DNA of 64,000 bases from Eukaryota sp. TZLM1-RC (taxonomy: Eukaryota; Metamonada: BaSk clade), in the NCBI GenBank assembly GCA_040285825.1, contig JAUPSS010000001.1:3162001-3226000 (forward strand). Reading direction: 5' to 3'. The notes under the pieces were generated by a model, which had not been told where the DNA came from, did no database searches, and worked only from the letters and a program-made list of their open reading frames with translations. This document shows positions 10,930 through 23,000 of this stretch, piece by piece (positions within the stretch are counted from its first letter, which is position 1; every line of letters starts with the position of its first letter). The position numbers and the translations under genes are program-made.

Positions 10930-11290
10930 TACACAACTAGAGCTCAACATCCTCGAAATCTGCCTCTCCTACATCAAAACAATTAATTGCTAAAGATTCA
11001 GAAAAATTCCCAAAAGAAGAGAGTGAATCAGAAATTAATTTCACCATTCCCTTAAAAATAGAAAATACAATCCTGTTCCAACAACTATATGTTGTTTGGC
11101 AGATTTTGAGATGATAGTAAAGAGAAGAACTAACAGAAATTTCAACAGATTGTTTTGTCAAAATAGAATTGTGAAAAAAAAACACTCTCTTATAGTGAAA
11201 TCCAAGAGAAAGCAAAGCATCAGAAACCAGCTTTAACATCCTCTTGAAAATAGAAAATACAATCCTCTCGAGTAAACTCGATTGAAAATT
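10930..11290. mobile_element. Scrambled retrotransposon 3' fragments (groups A and relative)
   Basis: About 10937-11100 (-) encodes a tail ending ADFEDVEL, about 11105-11175 (+) matches the GRNFNR region of group A, and 11180-11290 (-) matches the group A tail again. The plus and minus pieces form an inverted mosaic, probably from nested or rearranged truncated insertions. Confidence 0.65.
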
Positions 11291-11405
11291 CTTCCAGTTC
11301 TGAATTGCATTACATGAATTGCTTTTTCAAACAAGAGGAAAATATATTCATATTCCAGTAATCTCAACGGGTTACTACTATTTGACATTTTTGTGCTATT
11401 AGCCA

Positions 11406-12473
11406 ATGTCTTATGTTCCTCTCAATTTGGGTTCCATATACGATCACTCATGTCTATCCAACATCTCCCTCCCTGACTTCACTGTTGGTCATGGTGATGA
11501 GGCGATTACCGACCAATTTCAACTCATACATTCTCATCCGAAAACAGCTTTAGACAATCTTTTCACAGCACTTAAACGTCCTAGCTCCATACCATTGGCC
11601 TCTACACCTTCAAACATTGTCACCCTATCAAAAGTCGCCATTAATAATCCTGATATTCTTCATTTAGTCATCAGGGTTTTTGATCTACTTTCTCAGTCCC
11701 CCACCACACTCTCCTTCTGTTGCGTCGCTCCTTTCACCGATTTTGTTCATTCGGTGCTTGGCCAGGGGGATGCTGATTCATGTAGGGGTATCTTGAACTT
11801 ACTGGTCAATGTTTCCAATAATTCTAGATTTGCTCCTGATTTGAAATATCTATTTGAGCGAGCTCAGCTTGAAAAATTTATCTTGACGGACTCAATGAAG
11901 AACTCTTATGATCTCTTTTTAAAATTTTCAGGAAATTGCGTTTATCACTCTGTTTGCCAAGAACAAGTTTTTGGTTGTTTTGAATTAATTCATGATGATC
12001 TTTTTTCTTTATTAATCAGCAGTGCTTGTGAAAAGTTATTAATGGAATATTTTAAATTAATTTCTCTATTTGGAATAAGCAAAATCAAAAAAATAATTCT
12101 TAGTTTAAATAATCTTGATCAATTATTCGGATTAATTCATAACAGTACGGAATTTGTTCAAAATTTGGTATTTCAAATTTTAGGCATATATTCTCTTGAT
12201 GTACAGCTAAAACTTTCAATTATGAAATTTTCTTTTTTCAAGGACTCCTCTACTGTTTATGAGTGGGGTATATCTATTCTTAAATCTGCAAATAAGGAAC
12301 TTGTTTCTAGTCTGTTGGTTTTGTTTTGTAATTTATTAGAAGTCAAAGAAACCAGAATTGTTTTTAAAAAAGTTGTTGAATTTATTATCAATAGAAAGGC
12401 AATATGGGGAATTCATCCAGAATTAACCTATATTTGTGAAACTATCATTGAATTGTATAATTTTAAAGCGTGA
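11406..12473 (+). CDS. Helical repeat protein of unknown function
   Basis: A 355-residue frame from the ATG at 11406. It is rich in Leu, Ile, Phe and Ser with repeated amphipathic helices of about 40 residues, as in ARM or HEAT folds. No catalytic motif, signal peptide or membrane segment is seen. The N-terminal part has higher GC than the C-terminal part, which is very AT-rich. No intron is needed. I do not recognise a family. The length and lack of stops in AT-rich DNA argue for a real gene. Confidence 0.65.
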   Translation: MSYVPLNLGSIYDHSCLSNISLPDFTVGHGDEAITDQFQLIHSHPKTALDNLFTALKRPSSIPLASTPSNIVTLSKVAINNPDILHLVIRVFDLLSQSPTTLSFCCVAPFTDFVHSVLGQGDADSCRGILNLLVNVSNNSRFAPDLKYLFERAQLEKFILTDSMKNSYDLFLKFSGNCVYHSVCQEQVFGCFELIHDDLFSLLISSACEKLLMEYFKLISLFGISKIKKIILSLNNLDQLFGLIHNSTEFVQNLVFQILGIYSLDVQLKLSIMKFSFFKDSSTVYEWGISILKSANKELVSSLLVLFCNLLEVKETRIVFKKVVEFIINRKAIWGIHPELTYICETIIELYNFKA

Positions 12474-13278
12474 ATGTTTAAAATATATTGCATAGCTCTT
12501 TTATTTTATTTCACAATTGAGAAAATGTTTTTGGCGAGAAAATAGAATTTCAAAATTTAATTATCATTCTTTACTATTTAGTCCACTTCTTTGTAAGGTC
12601 AGGGTTAGGGTTAGTCTTAATCTTTGTCTTCTGTGTAAGTTGAGTCTTTTATTGTTCAAAAACATTAACAAAAGGATGAATTAAATCAATCTCTATTCTT
12701 ATTTAATCATTACGCCACCATGTACCCAACAGTATCTTTTGCATCACATCCACAGTTGTTCTTTTGTGTCCCCTGGCCCATACAGCTCTGGCTTAGTTGG
12801 AGGAAAGTACCTATTTGGAAAACATTTGAAGATATTAAATGAAACTATAAATGAATTTTCATTAAGACAAAAATTTTTTTTATTATATTTTTAAGACATA
12901 AAAGGCTTGAAAAAAATGAATTGCGCTCACAGTGAACTCCAATTTCTTTGTGGGGGATGGATCAGTGGAATTCTATTTCATTTTGAAAACTTGGAGAAAA
13001 TTTTACAAATACATATTGGAAATTTAGTTTTACGTAATTTCTGCCAATTAAAATTGATAAATAGTCTGTCATCCATTTGTCTTCAGCAGAAATGTTTTGA
13101 AGATCACATATTCAAACCACAAAATTAAGGTAACACTAGTAAAATGTCTATCACCCAATTGAATTATATATGAAAAACAAGAAAACAGTGATTATTTTTT
13201 GTAGAATGAGAAGTTTTGGTTTTAGAAAACAGACTTTTTCCACTTCACATCGCCATTATATATACTCCTTTCTGCACT
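12474..13278. other. Intergenic region upstream of eIF3b
   Basis: It contains two tandem TTAGGG-like units near 12601-12616 and a less AT-rich block at 12715-12830 without a clear frame. A 73-codon frame at 12907-13128 has no recognisable features. The eIF3b promoter should lie near the end. Confidence 0.5.
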
Positions 13279-15261
13279 ATGAGTAGAACTTTGCCTCTCA
13301 CCAATGTGGTTATATTAACTGGACTCCCTGTTATCGATGAGTCTAAAAAAGACAAACTTTCTGCAGTCCTTACCAAAACGATCAAAAAACGGGTTGAACA
13401 AGCTCCTAGCAATATCGATATACCCCTCAATGACGAGCGCAAGAGTCAAGGTTTCGCATTTGTCACCTTCAAGTCAGACGATGTGACTCTCCGAGCCGTT
13501 GACAAACTCGATAACTTTGCCTTTGATAAGAAGCATACCTTCCGCGCCTCTCTCCTCGATGACATCCACAAGTTTGAAAACGTGCCCGACGACTACCCTG
13601 GTCCTCCAAAGATCCCACCCACTGAGTCCACGCCAACAGATCTCCATGAACACCTTCTCGATCGCCGAGCCCGTCCTCAGCTCCTCATGCATTACTCTGA
13701 GGGTGACGACGTCGTTACCTCAATCCACTCCATAGATAACATTGAAGGACTCAAGCACGAATTTGAAAGGCACCAATGGGCTCACGAAAAGCTTGGCCTC
13801 AGATGGTCTACTCATGGGACATATGCCGCAGCTTTCCATGATCAAGGTATTTCTCTTTGGGGAGGGAAAAGTTTTAAGCGGATTATGAAGTTTGCCCATC
13901 CACATGTCCGCGCACTGAAATTTTCAGCAAATGAATCATTTTTGATGACTTCAACAGCACCTGACAGACAAGAGAGGCTCACGCTAAAAATTTGGGAAAC
14001 TTTGACCGGAAAAGAGCTTCGTACTTTTAATCTTCATATTTCTGATGGTAACCCCTTTGAATCTTTTAAAATTTCAAATTGTGAACGCTATTTGGCCCGT
14101 ATTATGCGGGACAAGGTCGCTATTTACGATCTTTTCAATGATCTAGAACCCATCAGAAAGTCTATCATAAAGGAAACTAACGTGATGGCCATTGCATGGT
14201 CTCCAAAAGATCCCATTTTGTCACTTTACATTGCTGAAGGTATGATCCCTTCTAGAATAATGATTCTTGCTTTTGATAAGAACAAGAATGTGAAGCAAAT
14301 AAGAGTTAAAACGATTGTGCAAGTAAAGAATATAGACTTTTATTGGGCTCCTAATGGTGATTACCTGCTATGTAAAATCTTGAAGACTTCTAAATCTGGT
14401 AAAACCGATTTTATGGGTTTTGAACTATTTAAGCTTCGAGAACGTGAGGTTCCGTGCATCACACTTCCAGATCTCAAAGCTGAGAATGTCACTCACGTTG
14501 CCTGGGATCCTACAAGTCCAAAATTTGCGTATATTGAATCAGAAACACCGAGAATCGGAAACTTGATTGTATCAATGATTAAGGAGGGAAAAGTGGTGGA
14601 AATTGCTCGACACAACGCTCGACCTCTTTCGCATATCTATTGGTCACCAAAAGGTTCTGTTTTTGCTGCTGTTGGTATAGCTTCTCCAGGAACATCATTT
14701 GCTGGCCATGTAGATTTTTGCTTGGTTACTGATTCCGACTTGGAAGTCATTGAACAAACCCAACATTCCACCTGCATTACAGCCCAGTGGGCCACTTGCG
14801 GAAGGTATTTCTTGACTGCCAATGTTGCCAGTCGATCTACATTTGATAATGGATTCAATTTGTATAATTTACGAGGTAAACTTATTGAGAGTCAAAAGGT
14901 GAATAAGTTTTACCACGTGTTCTTCAGACCAACACCACCCCCATTACTCTCAAAAGAAAAATTAGATGAGATTAACTCAACTTTGAAGGAGAAATGGGAT
15001 GAATTTAAACGGGAAGATGATTTACTTCGCAATTTAGGTGTAGGTGAACAAGCAGAACGAAGAAGGAAACTTAGACTCGAGTGGCTTGAATATCAACAGA
15101 AATGGGAGCAACAAGCAAGTCAATGGAAAGCTCGTGATGTGGCTGAGTGGAAGGAGAAGGAAGAGGTGGTGGAGGAAGTTATTGATTGTGTTGAGGAGGA
15201 GATTGTTGAGAAGGATGCAGAAGGTGAAGAAGTGAAAGAAGAGGAAAAAACCGAAGAATAG
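13279..15261 (+). CDS. EIF3B: Eukaryotic translation initiation factor 3 subunit b
   Basis: 660 residues from the ATG at 13279. The frame is open 21 codons further upstream, but only to a TTG. eIF3b is a core scaffold of the eIF3 complex on the 40S ribosome. An N-terminal RRM (about residues 5-95, RNP1-like QGFAFVTF) is followed by a WD40-type beta-propeller (about 140-560) with repeated W-containing blades. After it come a helical KWDEFKREDD segment and an ERRRKLRLEW segment typical of the eIF3b C-terminus, and then an acidic Glu-rich tail. The length agrees with the family. No intron is needed. Confidence 0.92.
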   Translation: MSRTLPLTNVVILTGLPVIDESKKDKLSAVLTKTIKKRVEQAPSNIDIPLNDERKSQGFAFVTFKSDDVTLRAVDKLDNFAFDKKHTFRASLLDDIHKFENVPDDYPGPPKIPPTESTPTDLHEHLLDRRARPQLLMHYSEGDDVVTSIHSIDNIEGLKHEFERHQWAHEKLGLRWSTHGTYAAAFHDQGISLWGGKSFKRIMKFAHPHVRALKFSANESFLMTSTAPDRQERLTLKIWETLTGKELRTFNLHISDGNPFESFKISNCERYLARIMRDKVAIYDLFNDLEPIRKSIIKETNVMAIAWSPKDPILSLYIAEGMIPSRIMILAFDKNKNVKQIRVKTIVQVKNIDFYWAPNGDYLLCKILKTSKSGKTDFMGFELFKLREREVPCITLPDLKAENVTHVAWDPTSPKFAYIESETPRIGNLIVSMIKEGKVVEIARHNARPLSHIYWSPKGSVFAAVGIASPGTSFAGHVDFCLVTDSDLEVIEQTQHSTCITAQWATCGRYFLTANVASRSTFDNGFNLYNLRGKLIESQKVNKFYHVFFRPTPPPLLSKEKLDEINSTLKEKWDEFKREDDLLRNLGVGEQAERRRKLRLEWLEYQQKWEQQASQWKARDVAEWKEKEEVVEEVIDCVEEEIVEKDAEGEEVKEEEKTEE

Positions 15262-16045
15262 ATTTTTAGTCTTTTTTAATAAATTTCGTTTTTAATTAGT
15301 GAATTTCTTCTTGTTGCCCTTTGAATATCACAACTGGGGGGGGGAATCCTCCAAATTATTTATTGAAAAAATTAATGTGATGATCACGAACGATGAAGTG
15401 GTGGTGTGTATGCTCAATTTGATCACCTGATTGAACGTTTGCGTTGTTGCATTTACAAATCATTTCTTACTGTCATTTTACCTTTCATAATCCCAGCATT
15501 TGAAAAGGCGTTTTGGATGAAGCGTGAAAAGACTCATACAAATGAAACGTTGAGGCAAATCATGATTTGTTTTAATCTTGAACTAACTTTTTAATATTTC
15601 AATTAATTTTTCCTGTAGATCACTGTTACACTCAACAAAAGTTGAGGTTTTTCAGTCATAAAACAACCTACTGAAAACTTTATTGTGTTGTCAACATCAG
15701 AAATGTATTTTTAATTGATGATTCCACGCAAGCAATGATTTTTCAAACTGATTTATTGCAGAGATGAAGCTGAGATGAGTAAAGATTGAGCTCGAAATAG
15801 CGTTGGAAATAAGAGTTTTTGTTACCTGTTTTCAAGTATAATGGATCAATCAAACGAATCCTTTTGCAACAATACCTTTGACATAATTGAAAAAGTTGAA
15901 TTGAAAAAGTTGAATTGAAAAAGTTGAATTGAAAAAGTTGCATAACAACTAAAGTATCTACAGCTTGTCTACAGTGATACATGTTTATCTACAGTGGAGC
16001 TACCAACAAAATTAACATCATCCTAATCATTAATTGCTTCATCTC
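15262..16045. other. Intergenic region between eIF3b and glycogen phosphorylase
   Basis: It has a run of G near 15335 and the four-copy tandem repeat at 15885-15940. A 62-codon frame at 15406-15594 has no recognisable features. Confidence 0.55.
15885..15940. repeat. Four exact copies of a 14-bp unit
   Basis: The unit aattgaaaaagttg is repeated four times without mismatch at 15885, 15899, 15913 and 15927. It lies about 100 bp upstream of the glycogen phosphorylase start. Confidence 0.9.
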
Positions 16046-19000
16046 ATGTCAGAACATCTTTCTCCGGGTAAACCTTATTTGCGTCCCCACACAGAAGGAC
16101 AACCTGGATCTCCTCCGATGACGTTTGCTTCTCCAAGGAAATCACTGGAGAAGGGTGTAGGTGCGAGTCCTGGTGTTCATTTAGAAGCTCCGGGTCCAAT
16201 CCTACCGTCCTCTGAACCTAACCCCCACTTCCGTGCGCTCACTCCTAGCGAACGCAAAGAATCTGGCAGATTAGTTCATCATGGACTTGTGAGTCCACCC
16301 AGAAGCACTTCTTCAATTGGTAGAGGTGCATTCATTAGACCAATGCCTCAGGAACTCGAATCTGTTTCAATCGCTGAAATCCTCTCCATGGAACAAGATG
16401 CTGAAAAGTCTCCAAAAGCAAGAATGGGGTTGTTGTGGAAGCTTGTTTCTGCTTATATTCCCAATGATCAAAGTTCCATCCTCCGTCATATTGCTAGTCA
16501 TCTCGAGTTCTCTCTTGCTAGGAGTCGATTCTCCTATGATCCAGGTGCGCTATTCCTTGCTACTGCCTACTCTGTTAGAGACCGCCTGATTCAGTTTTGG
16601 AATGATACAGCCCAGCATTTCAACAGTTCTGTTACCAAACGTGCGTACTATCTCTCTATAGAGTATCTTATGGTATGTTGTTCTTTCAGCAACACTCACT
16701 TCAGGGAAGACAGCTGCTCAATGCTCTAGTTAACCTCGACGTTCTTGGTGAGTATCGTGCAGCATTACTTCAACTTGGTTTTCCACTAGAATACCTATGT
16801 GACGAGGAAAAAGATGCTGCTCTTGGTAATGGTGGCTTGGGACGCCTTGCCGCATGTATGCTTGATTCTGCAGCTACTCTCGACCTTCCTGTTTGGGGCT
16901 ATGGTACGCTATTTTCCCATCACTCTCATTAAAGGCTTACGTTACAAATATGGAATGTTCAGACAGGAGCTCAACAGAGGGTTTGTTTTTGAGGGTTTGA
17001 TCTAATCTCAGATATCAAGTATGTTTTTGTAATTTTCTAACTTTAGCGTGAATTACCTGATTTTTGGCTTACGTCTGATAATCGTATGAGGACTCTTCTC
17101 CTGCTCATTACAGCATGGCTTATAGAACGAAGTGATGTTCAATATGAAATTCAATTTTATGGTTCTGTTTCAGCTGAAGATGCTGAACATCGTGCTAGTT
17201 GGGCTGCTGGTCAAACAATACTAGCTTGTGCTCATGATTTTCCCATCCCAGGGTTTGGTACGTACAATACGACCAATCTTCGTCTCTGGTCTTCTCGTCC
17301 CTCAAAAGAATTTGATTTGGCTTCTTTCAATGCAGGAGAATACTATAAGATTGTAGAACAACGGCAGGACGCTGAACAGCTCTGTAGTGTGTTATATCCG
17401 GACGACAGCAGTGAGCCTGGTCGTGTCCTTCGTCTCAAGCAACAGTACTTCTTTGTAGCTGCTTCTATTGCTGATATCATGAGACGATTTAAGAAGACAG
17501 TTGGTCCCAATCCCAACTTTGGTTTGATCTTGTTTAATATCTCATCTTAGAAAGGTTCCCCGATCTCAATAGTATTCAATTAAATGATACTCACCCCTCT
17601 CTTGCTATTCCAGAGTTGTTGCGTGTACTTATGGATATTGAACGTCTACCATTCCAGAAAGCATTCCCCATAGTTCAACGTTGTTTCAACTATACCTGCC
17701 ATACACTCCTTCCTGAAGCTTTGGAGAAGTGGCCTGTCAGAACCCTCAAAGAATTGCTCCCTCGTCACTTGCAACTCATTATGTTGATCAATCATCACCA
17801 TTTGGAAAACTGCCGGCAAGTTCTAGGGGAGGCTCATGCTTCTATTCCACATCTTTCACTTGTTGAGGAGGATGTAGATAAGATGGTCAGAATGGCTAAT
17901 CTATGTGTTGTCGGTTCGTCCACTGTAAATGGTGTTGCCAGGATGCATGGAGAACTAATGAAGAGGTACGTCTTTAAACACTTCTCTCTCCTTGATGATT
18001 CCAAGTTTGTGTCAATTACCAATGGTTTTACACAACGAAGATGGTTACTCCTCAGTAATCCACATTTAGCCCAAGTTATCTCTGACTGTTTGGGTTCTGA
18101 TGAATGGATGATCAAGTTGGAAGGCTTGCAAAAACTTCGTGCTTTCGCTGATGATGACAACTTCCAACAAATGTGGAGATCAGCCAAGTTGAAGGCCAAA
18201 AAAAGGTTTGCTGAATGGATGGAGAGAGAGCTCAAAGTAAAGGTTGACCCTCAGGAATACATGTTTGACGTTATGGTGAAACGCATTCACGAGTACAAGC
18301 GTCAACTCATGAACGTTCTTGCTGTGATTTCCTACTACCTCAAGATTAGAGCAATGTCTTCTGCTGAGAGAGCCAGATTGGTCAAACGTTGTGTGTTGAT
18401 TGGTGGTAAGGCTGCACCTGGATACTATCGGGCCAAGGTTATTATCAAGCTGATTACTGCTGTCCAAGACGTTATCAATGCTGATGTGGAGTGTTCCAAA
18501 GTACTCAAGCTTGTCTTTGTTCCCAATTATTGTGTCTCTGTCGCTGAGATGATTATTCCCGCAGCTGATGTCTCCCAGCATATTAGTACAGCTGGTACGG
18601 AGGCCTCTGGCACTTCGAATATGGAATGTTTCTTTTTACTCTCTCTCATCACAGAAATTCTGTCTCAATGGAGCGGCTCTTCTAGGTACTAGAGATGGAG
18701 CCAGTGTTGAGATTGCTGAAGAAATCGGTGAGGAGAATGTTTTCTTCTTTGGAATGTCTGAAAACGATGTGGAACAGACCAGGGCATCAGTTGGAAAAGG
18801 AGAACCAGTTCACATTGACCAACGACTCAAGGTAGCAATTGCTGCTATTGAATCTGGAACTTTTGGAAATCCTGACATTTTCCAAGACATTATTGGTGAT
18901 GTGAAAGCAGGAACAGATTTCTACTGCGTTGCCGCCGACTTTAGTGCCTATGTTGATATGTTAGATCAAGTTCGTGTGGCGTACAAGGATCAACGTTCGT

Positions 19001-19288
19001 TTACAAGAAGATCTATTCTAACTGCTGCTGGTTTGTTTGGCTTTTTATAATCTTACCACAGGAATGTCGAAGTTCAGTAGTGATAGAATGACTCAGGACT
19101 ATGCTAGTCAGATATGGAAAGTCAGACCTGAACGACTGCCAGAACCTGTTTATTCTGAGGATTCCAGATTAATGGTTTCTTCAACTGTTCCTAGGGAGGT
19201 GAAGTCTTATATTTCTCCAACAACCGGTGAAAAGATTAGCGAAGCCTCCCTCCCTGAGCAAGAACCTGAGTTTGGTATTGGTACGTAA
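16046..19288 (+). CDS. Glycogen (alpha-glucan) phosphorylase, nine exons
   Basis: The exons are 16046..16672, 16705..16903, 16935..16980, 17012..17018, 17047..17083, 17114..17521, 17551..18623, 18655..19030 and 19062..19288, giving 999 residues. It releases glucose-1-phosphate from glycogen with PLP as cofactor. Family signatures appear in order: YYLSIEYLMGRQL, LGNGGLGRLAAC, YGLRYKYGMF, PWLIERSDVQYEI, IQLNDTHP, VKRIHEYKRQLMN, and EASGTSNM joined to KFCLNG with the PLP lysine at 800. The first 110 residues are a Ser/Pro-rich extension absent from the mammalian enzyme. Exon 4 is a 7-nt microexon. The intron before the PLP lysine (18624-18654) starts GA instead of GT, and the nearest GT donor would give a stop. 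The gene is therefore either non-canonically spliced or damaged there. The start is the first ATG; only a TTG lies upstream. Confidence 0.9.
17012..17018 (+). other. Seven-nucleotide microexon in glycogen phosphorylase
   Basis: Bases atatcaa lie between introns 16981-17011 (GTTTGT...CTAATCTCAG) and 17019-17046 (GTATGT...CTAACTTTAG). Including these 7 nt gives the frame RGYQRELPDFW, as expected for phosphorylases. Skipping them shifts the frame. Confidence 0.8.
18624..18654 (+). other. Intron with GA donor before the PLP-lysine exon
   Basis: The stretch is 31 nt and ends CTCATCACAG, matching the other introns, but begins GAATGT where the usual start is GTATGT. Homology (EASGTSNM followed by KFCLNG) fixes both exon ends. 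The only nearby GT, four bases downstream, would produce a stop at the junction. Confidence 0.7.
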
Positions 19289-20035
19289 ATAGTTTTTTTC
19301 CTATGTATAAAGCTTTGTTGTGGTAATGTTTAGATTTAATACCAAGTACTTTTGGATATATTTCAGTTTGAGCTACCTCAGTTTGCTAGAGTCCGTGTTT
19401 ATTCAGAAAATTGAAGGGAACACTATCTATAGTCAGTTTAGTCAAATCACGTGTTTAAACAATTGTTCCATACAACAGGACCAAGCTTTCATAAATCGAA
19501 TTTGATTGTTCGAAAAATGTCCTTTTCGTCAGCATTTCTCAGTCGATTTGATTGCTATTGTCATAGTGATTCACAATATCAGACTTATACTGTGCTATTG
19601 GTGTTCTGATTGTCCTTTCAAATGATGATTCTCCACTTTATAGGATTAGGGTTGTCAACCTATCTATTGTCATCGAGACATTAAGACGAAACTACATTTG
19701 TCAGAACGGAACAATTACAAGAAACCAGGTAAATCACTGCTTTTGCAAATCACGTTATAGTTAATTGAATAATGGTAAAGATCTTGTTTTTTATCAGAAT
19801 GTTTCGTTGCACGAATCTGTGTCAAGAACAGAATTAAGAAAATGAACAATAGAAACAAACATCAAGGGGTCATTGGTTTTCAATTTAATACATACACAAT
19901 AGATTTAAAGATTTTAGAAGAACAGAGCAAGAGACATTGATGGAATTATCTACAAATTTTCAGAATTTTAGTAAAATTAGTGTTTCAATAGCTCAATTGA
20001 AAATATATTTACAAGCATTTACTAAAGAAACTCAA
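19289..20035. other. Intergenic region, 3' ends of two converging genes
   Basis: AT-rich, with no repeat or frame of note. It separates glycogen phosphorylase (+) from the secreted repeat protein (-). Confidence 0.55.
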
Positions 20036-23000
20036 TTATAGATACTGATAAAAATTATGAATCAACATATGCTGAACAAAGTGATCTCCATGGCCCCAAA
20101 CATTGAAAGGTGTAGTAATATAAGCAACACTGGAAGATCTACCGACTCTTTTCTCCACCAAAAACGGTACCTTATCTCCATTGTAGGCTAAAACATTAAC
20201 ATCAGCATCAGTAACCTTGATGACATACTCTCTTGATCCAGTTTCCCCACGATGAGAGAGAGGTAGACCTTGTGTGAGAGGATGTGTAGTCGTCAGAGTA
20301 TACATTGGTTCTGTAGAAGTTGTCCATTCTCCATTGTAAGAATGACGGATCAGATACTTGTCAAAATTCGTGGAAAAATCCGAATCAGACGATCCACCGC
20401 AGAAGAAAAGCTTTGTTCTAGCGTTGTAGAGTGAAGCATTAAGCTTGGTGTATAATGAACTTTCGAAATCTTGCTCATTCAACATCAAGAAAACAGAATC
20501 ATATTCACCAGGATCAAAGAGTTCTTCATCACCAAGATACAAATCAAACTTGGGCGAATCCCTTTGGTTAAATGGCCTTCCACCCAAAGCATGTTGGGCA
20601 GAATTTAGAGCTGGTCCAAATTCCGAAGGTAACATTGACCTGCTGTGGCTAATTTGGATTGCATGGCGTCGAGATCGTTTGGTACAATCAGAGGGTTGTA
20701 GTTGGAAAAAATTAATGATTATTTGGCGAACATACGAAAATATATCAGAATCTAATCCAAATTTGGGAACAAATGATGTCAGAGCAAAGATAGAATTACC
20801 CCATTCTTCAGTAGATTTACAAGCAACAGTGCCATAACCATCTCCATTGCGTTGGTAAATCACTCCTTCACGACCAGTTGGACGCAGCATATACTGGAAA
20901 GATTCAGTAAAGGTAATATTAGTGGGAAGTTTGGTATTGAATCTGCCAGTTTCAAACGACTCTAAATGGGGTATACCTGTAGAAAACCATTCAAACTGAC
21001 TCTTCACGTGGAAAAGTTCTTTGAAATGCGAAGTGAATCGATATGAACGAGTTCCTCCCCAGAAATAAATTTTCTTGTTCTGTTTCAAAAGGTAGATGAT
21101 GTCAGCAACTTCATCTTCTTCGAGCTTTCCCCCATTGTAGGCTATGAAAAACGTACTGTAAGATTCCAAATCAGATGAAGAAAAAGAATTTGGCATAATA
21201 AAATCATACTCAATACCTATGTTGTTGAGTACATGCAAAAGACCATTCATTTCTAGAGGAGAATCTTCTGCAATAGATGTAGAAATCGACAAGAGGACCT
21301 TTTTCCTGGTCCACTGGGTATCTTTGTGCTCTATATGAATCGCGTTCAACAACAACTGCTTGAAATAACTAGAGTCATCATCTCTATAACAATCAGGATA
21401 GAAATCTACCAACACAAAGACTCCATTCTGCACAACCTTAGTAACGGCCAAAGGAAACCCAAATCCATTTTCCCTTCTAATGGAAACCCTAGCATTGGGA
21501 TCGGCTATATCCACGTAGGAAAATGTACATGTGCCCTGAAAGCTATATTCTTTTGGTAAATTGCTAGTAAGTGGATCTGAAGGATCAACTATAGCAGCAT
21601 CTATATCTGCGGATCTGGATATCCAGTTATCTCGCAAAGTGCGAAGTTTAATGAAATTTGTGTTAATATTGGAGATATAAGACTCGGAGTAACTGCCACC
21701 AAAGAAAATAACTCGTTTTCCTGCTTCCAACCATGACTCAACAACTTCCATGTTGTCGTTAGAAAACTCACCCTTGTAAAACATCACAATAACGGTGGTG
21801 TAAAGAGAGCAATCAATACCATAATATTCATTAGTAGCAACAACATTATACTTAATACCTTCTTCTCTAAGAAACCATTCTGATGATAACAAAGGAGATG
21901 GATTTGCTGACGACTGAGTTGTCTGGATTACAAGAATTTCATGGGCCCTAAACTCAGCTTCCTTGTACGTGAGGGCGAAACAATTCTTGACAAGCGAGGT
22001 CATAAAAACGGTGTCCTTTCCGGTTGGTGCAAATTCTGATAGTGCAGGAGTAGCAAAAGTAAGAAAACCATTACCAACCTGTTTGGCGAGTAGGGCAGGC
22101 CATCCATTAGAATTACGCAACACGACAGTAGCTTTGGGATCAGTGACACGCACAGCAAATCTAGGATAGTCGTAATCAATGAATGAGAAATCCTTAATGA
22201 CATTTGCGAGAAGTGGGTGGTTTGGTAAATCGTAAATGAAACATTCCCTCATTTCAAGCCAAGATGTTTCCTCAGTGTTTGTTCTTAACAAACCACTATC
22301 ATCCAAAGCGTGAGATAAGGTGGTGGAAGTGCCAAATATACTAAGTTTCATCCCCTTCTCCACAGCATTGTACAATGATTCAAACTTTTCTTGGGAGAAC
22401 TTGTGGCCATTGATATACAGGTTGACGTGCTTGTACTCTGAAAATGGTAATTTTTCATAGTCGTATGTGTAAATGACATCATATGAAAGGTAGCCTTTGG
22501 TGTAAAAACGACTCACCATTGATTCAAAATAACGTGTTTGTTGGGCGTCCGAGATTTCCACATCATAGACCATGAGTGCATCAGGTCTTTTCCATCTTGC
22601 TTGATGTGGAAGGATCGACAGTGCATTGGACAACAGCTGGCGAAGGAAGACTGTTGTAGTGGAACTCTCGAAAAGCCTTTCGTGGTAACCCAAAGGAAAG
22701 TATGTAAGAACACCTTTACCATACGCTTTTGTAACTACGGATGGGATACCGTCCCTGTCTCGGAAGCAAACACGTGCAAATGGATCTTCAACAACTCCAA
22801 ACAGATATGCATCATTCTCAAGAATAGTAGTATCATTTAAACCAGTCGTTAATGCACAACCATGATCCCAGATAGACAATTCTGCATCACCAGGGGGACG
22901 ATTCCAACTTTGTCTTGTGATACTGATTAGTTCAGATATAGTTCCAATAAAGCTCTCGCTTTGGCTAAAGCCGAAAAGAACGAGACGGTTGCCAGAGCTA

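Noticed and set aside
15406-15594. 62-codon plus frame after eIF3b
   Set aside because: Short, with no homology or signal features. Expected by chance.
17834-18581. Two 133-codon minus-strand frames inside glycogen phosphorylase exon 7
   Set aside because: Antisense shadows of a conserved exon.
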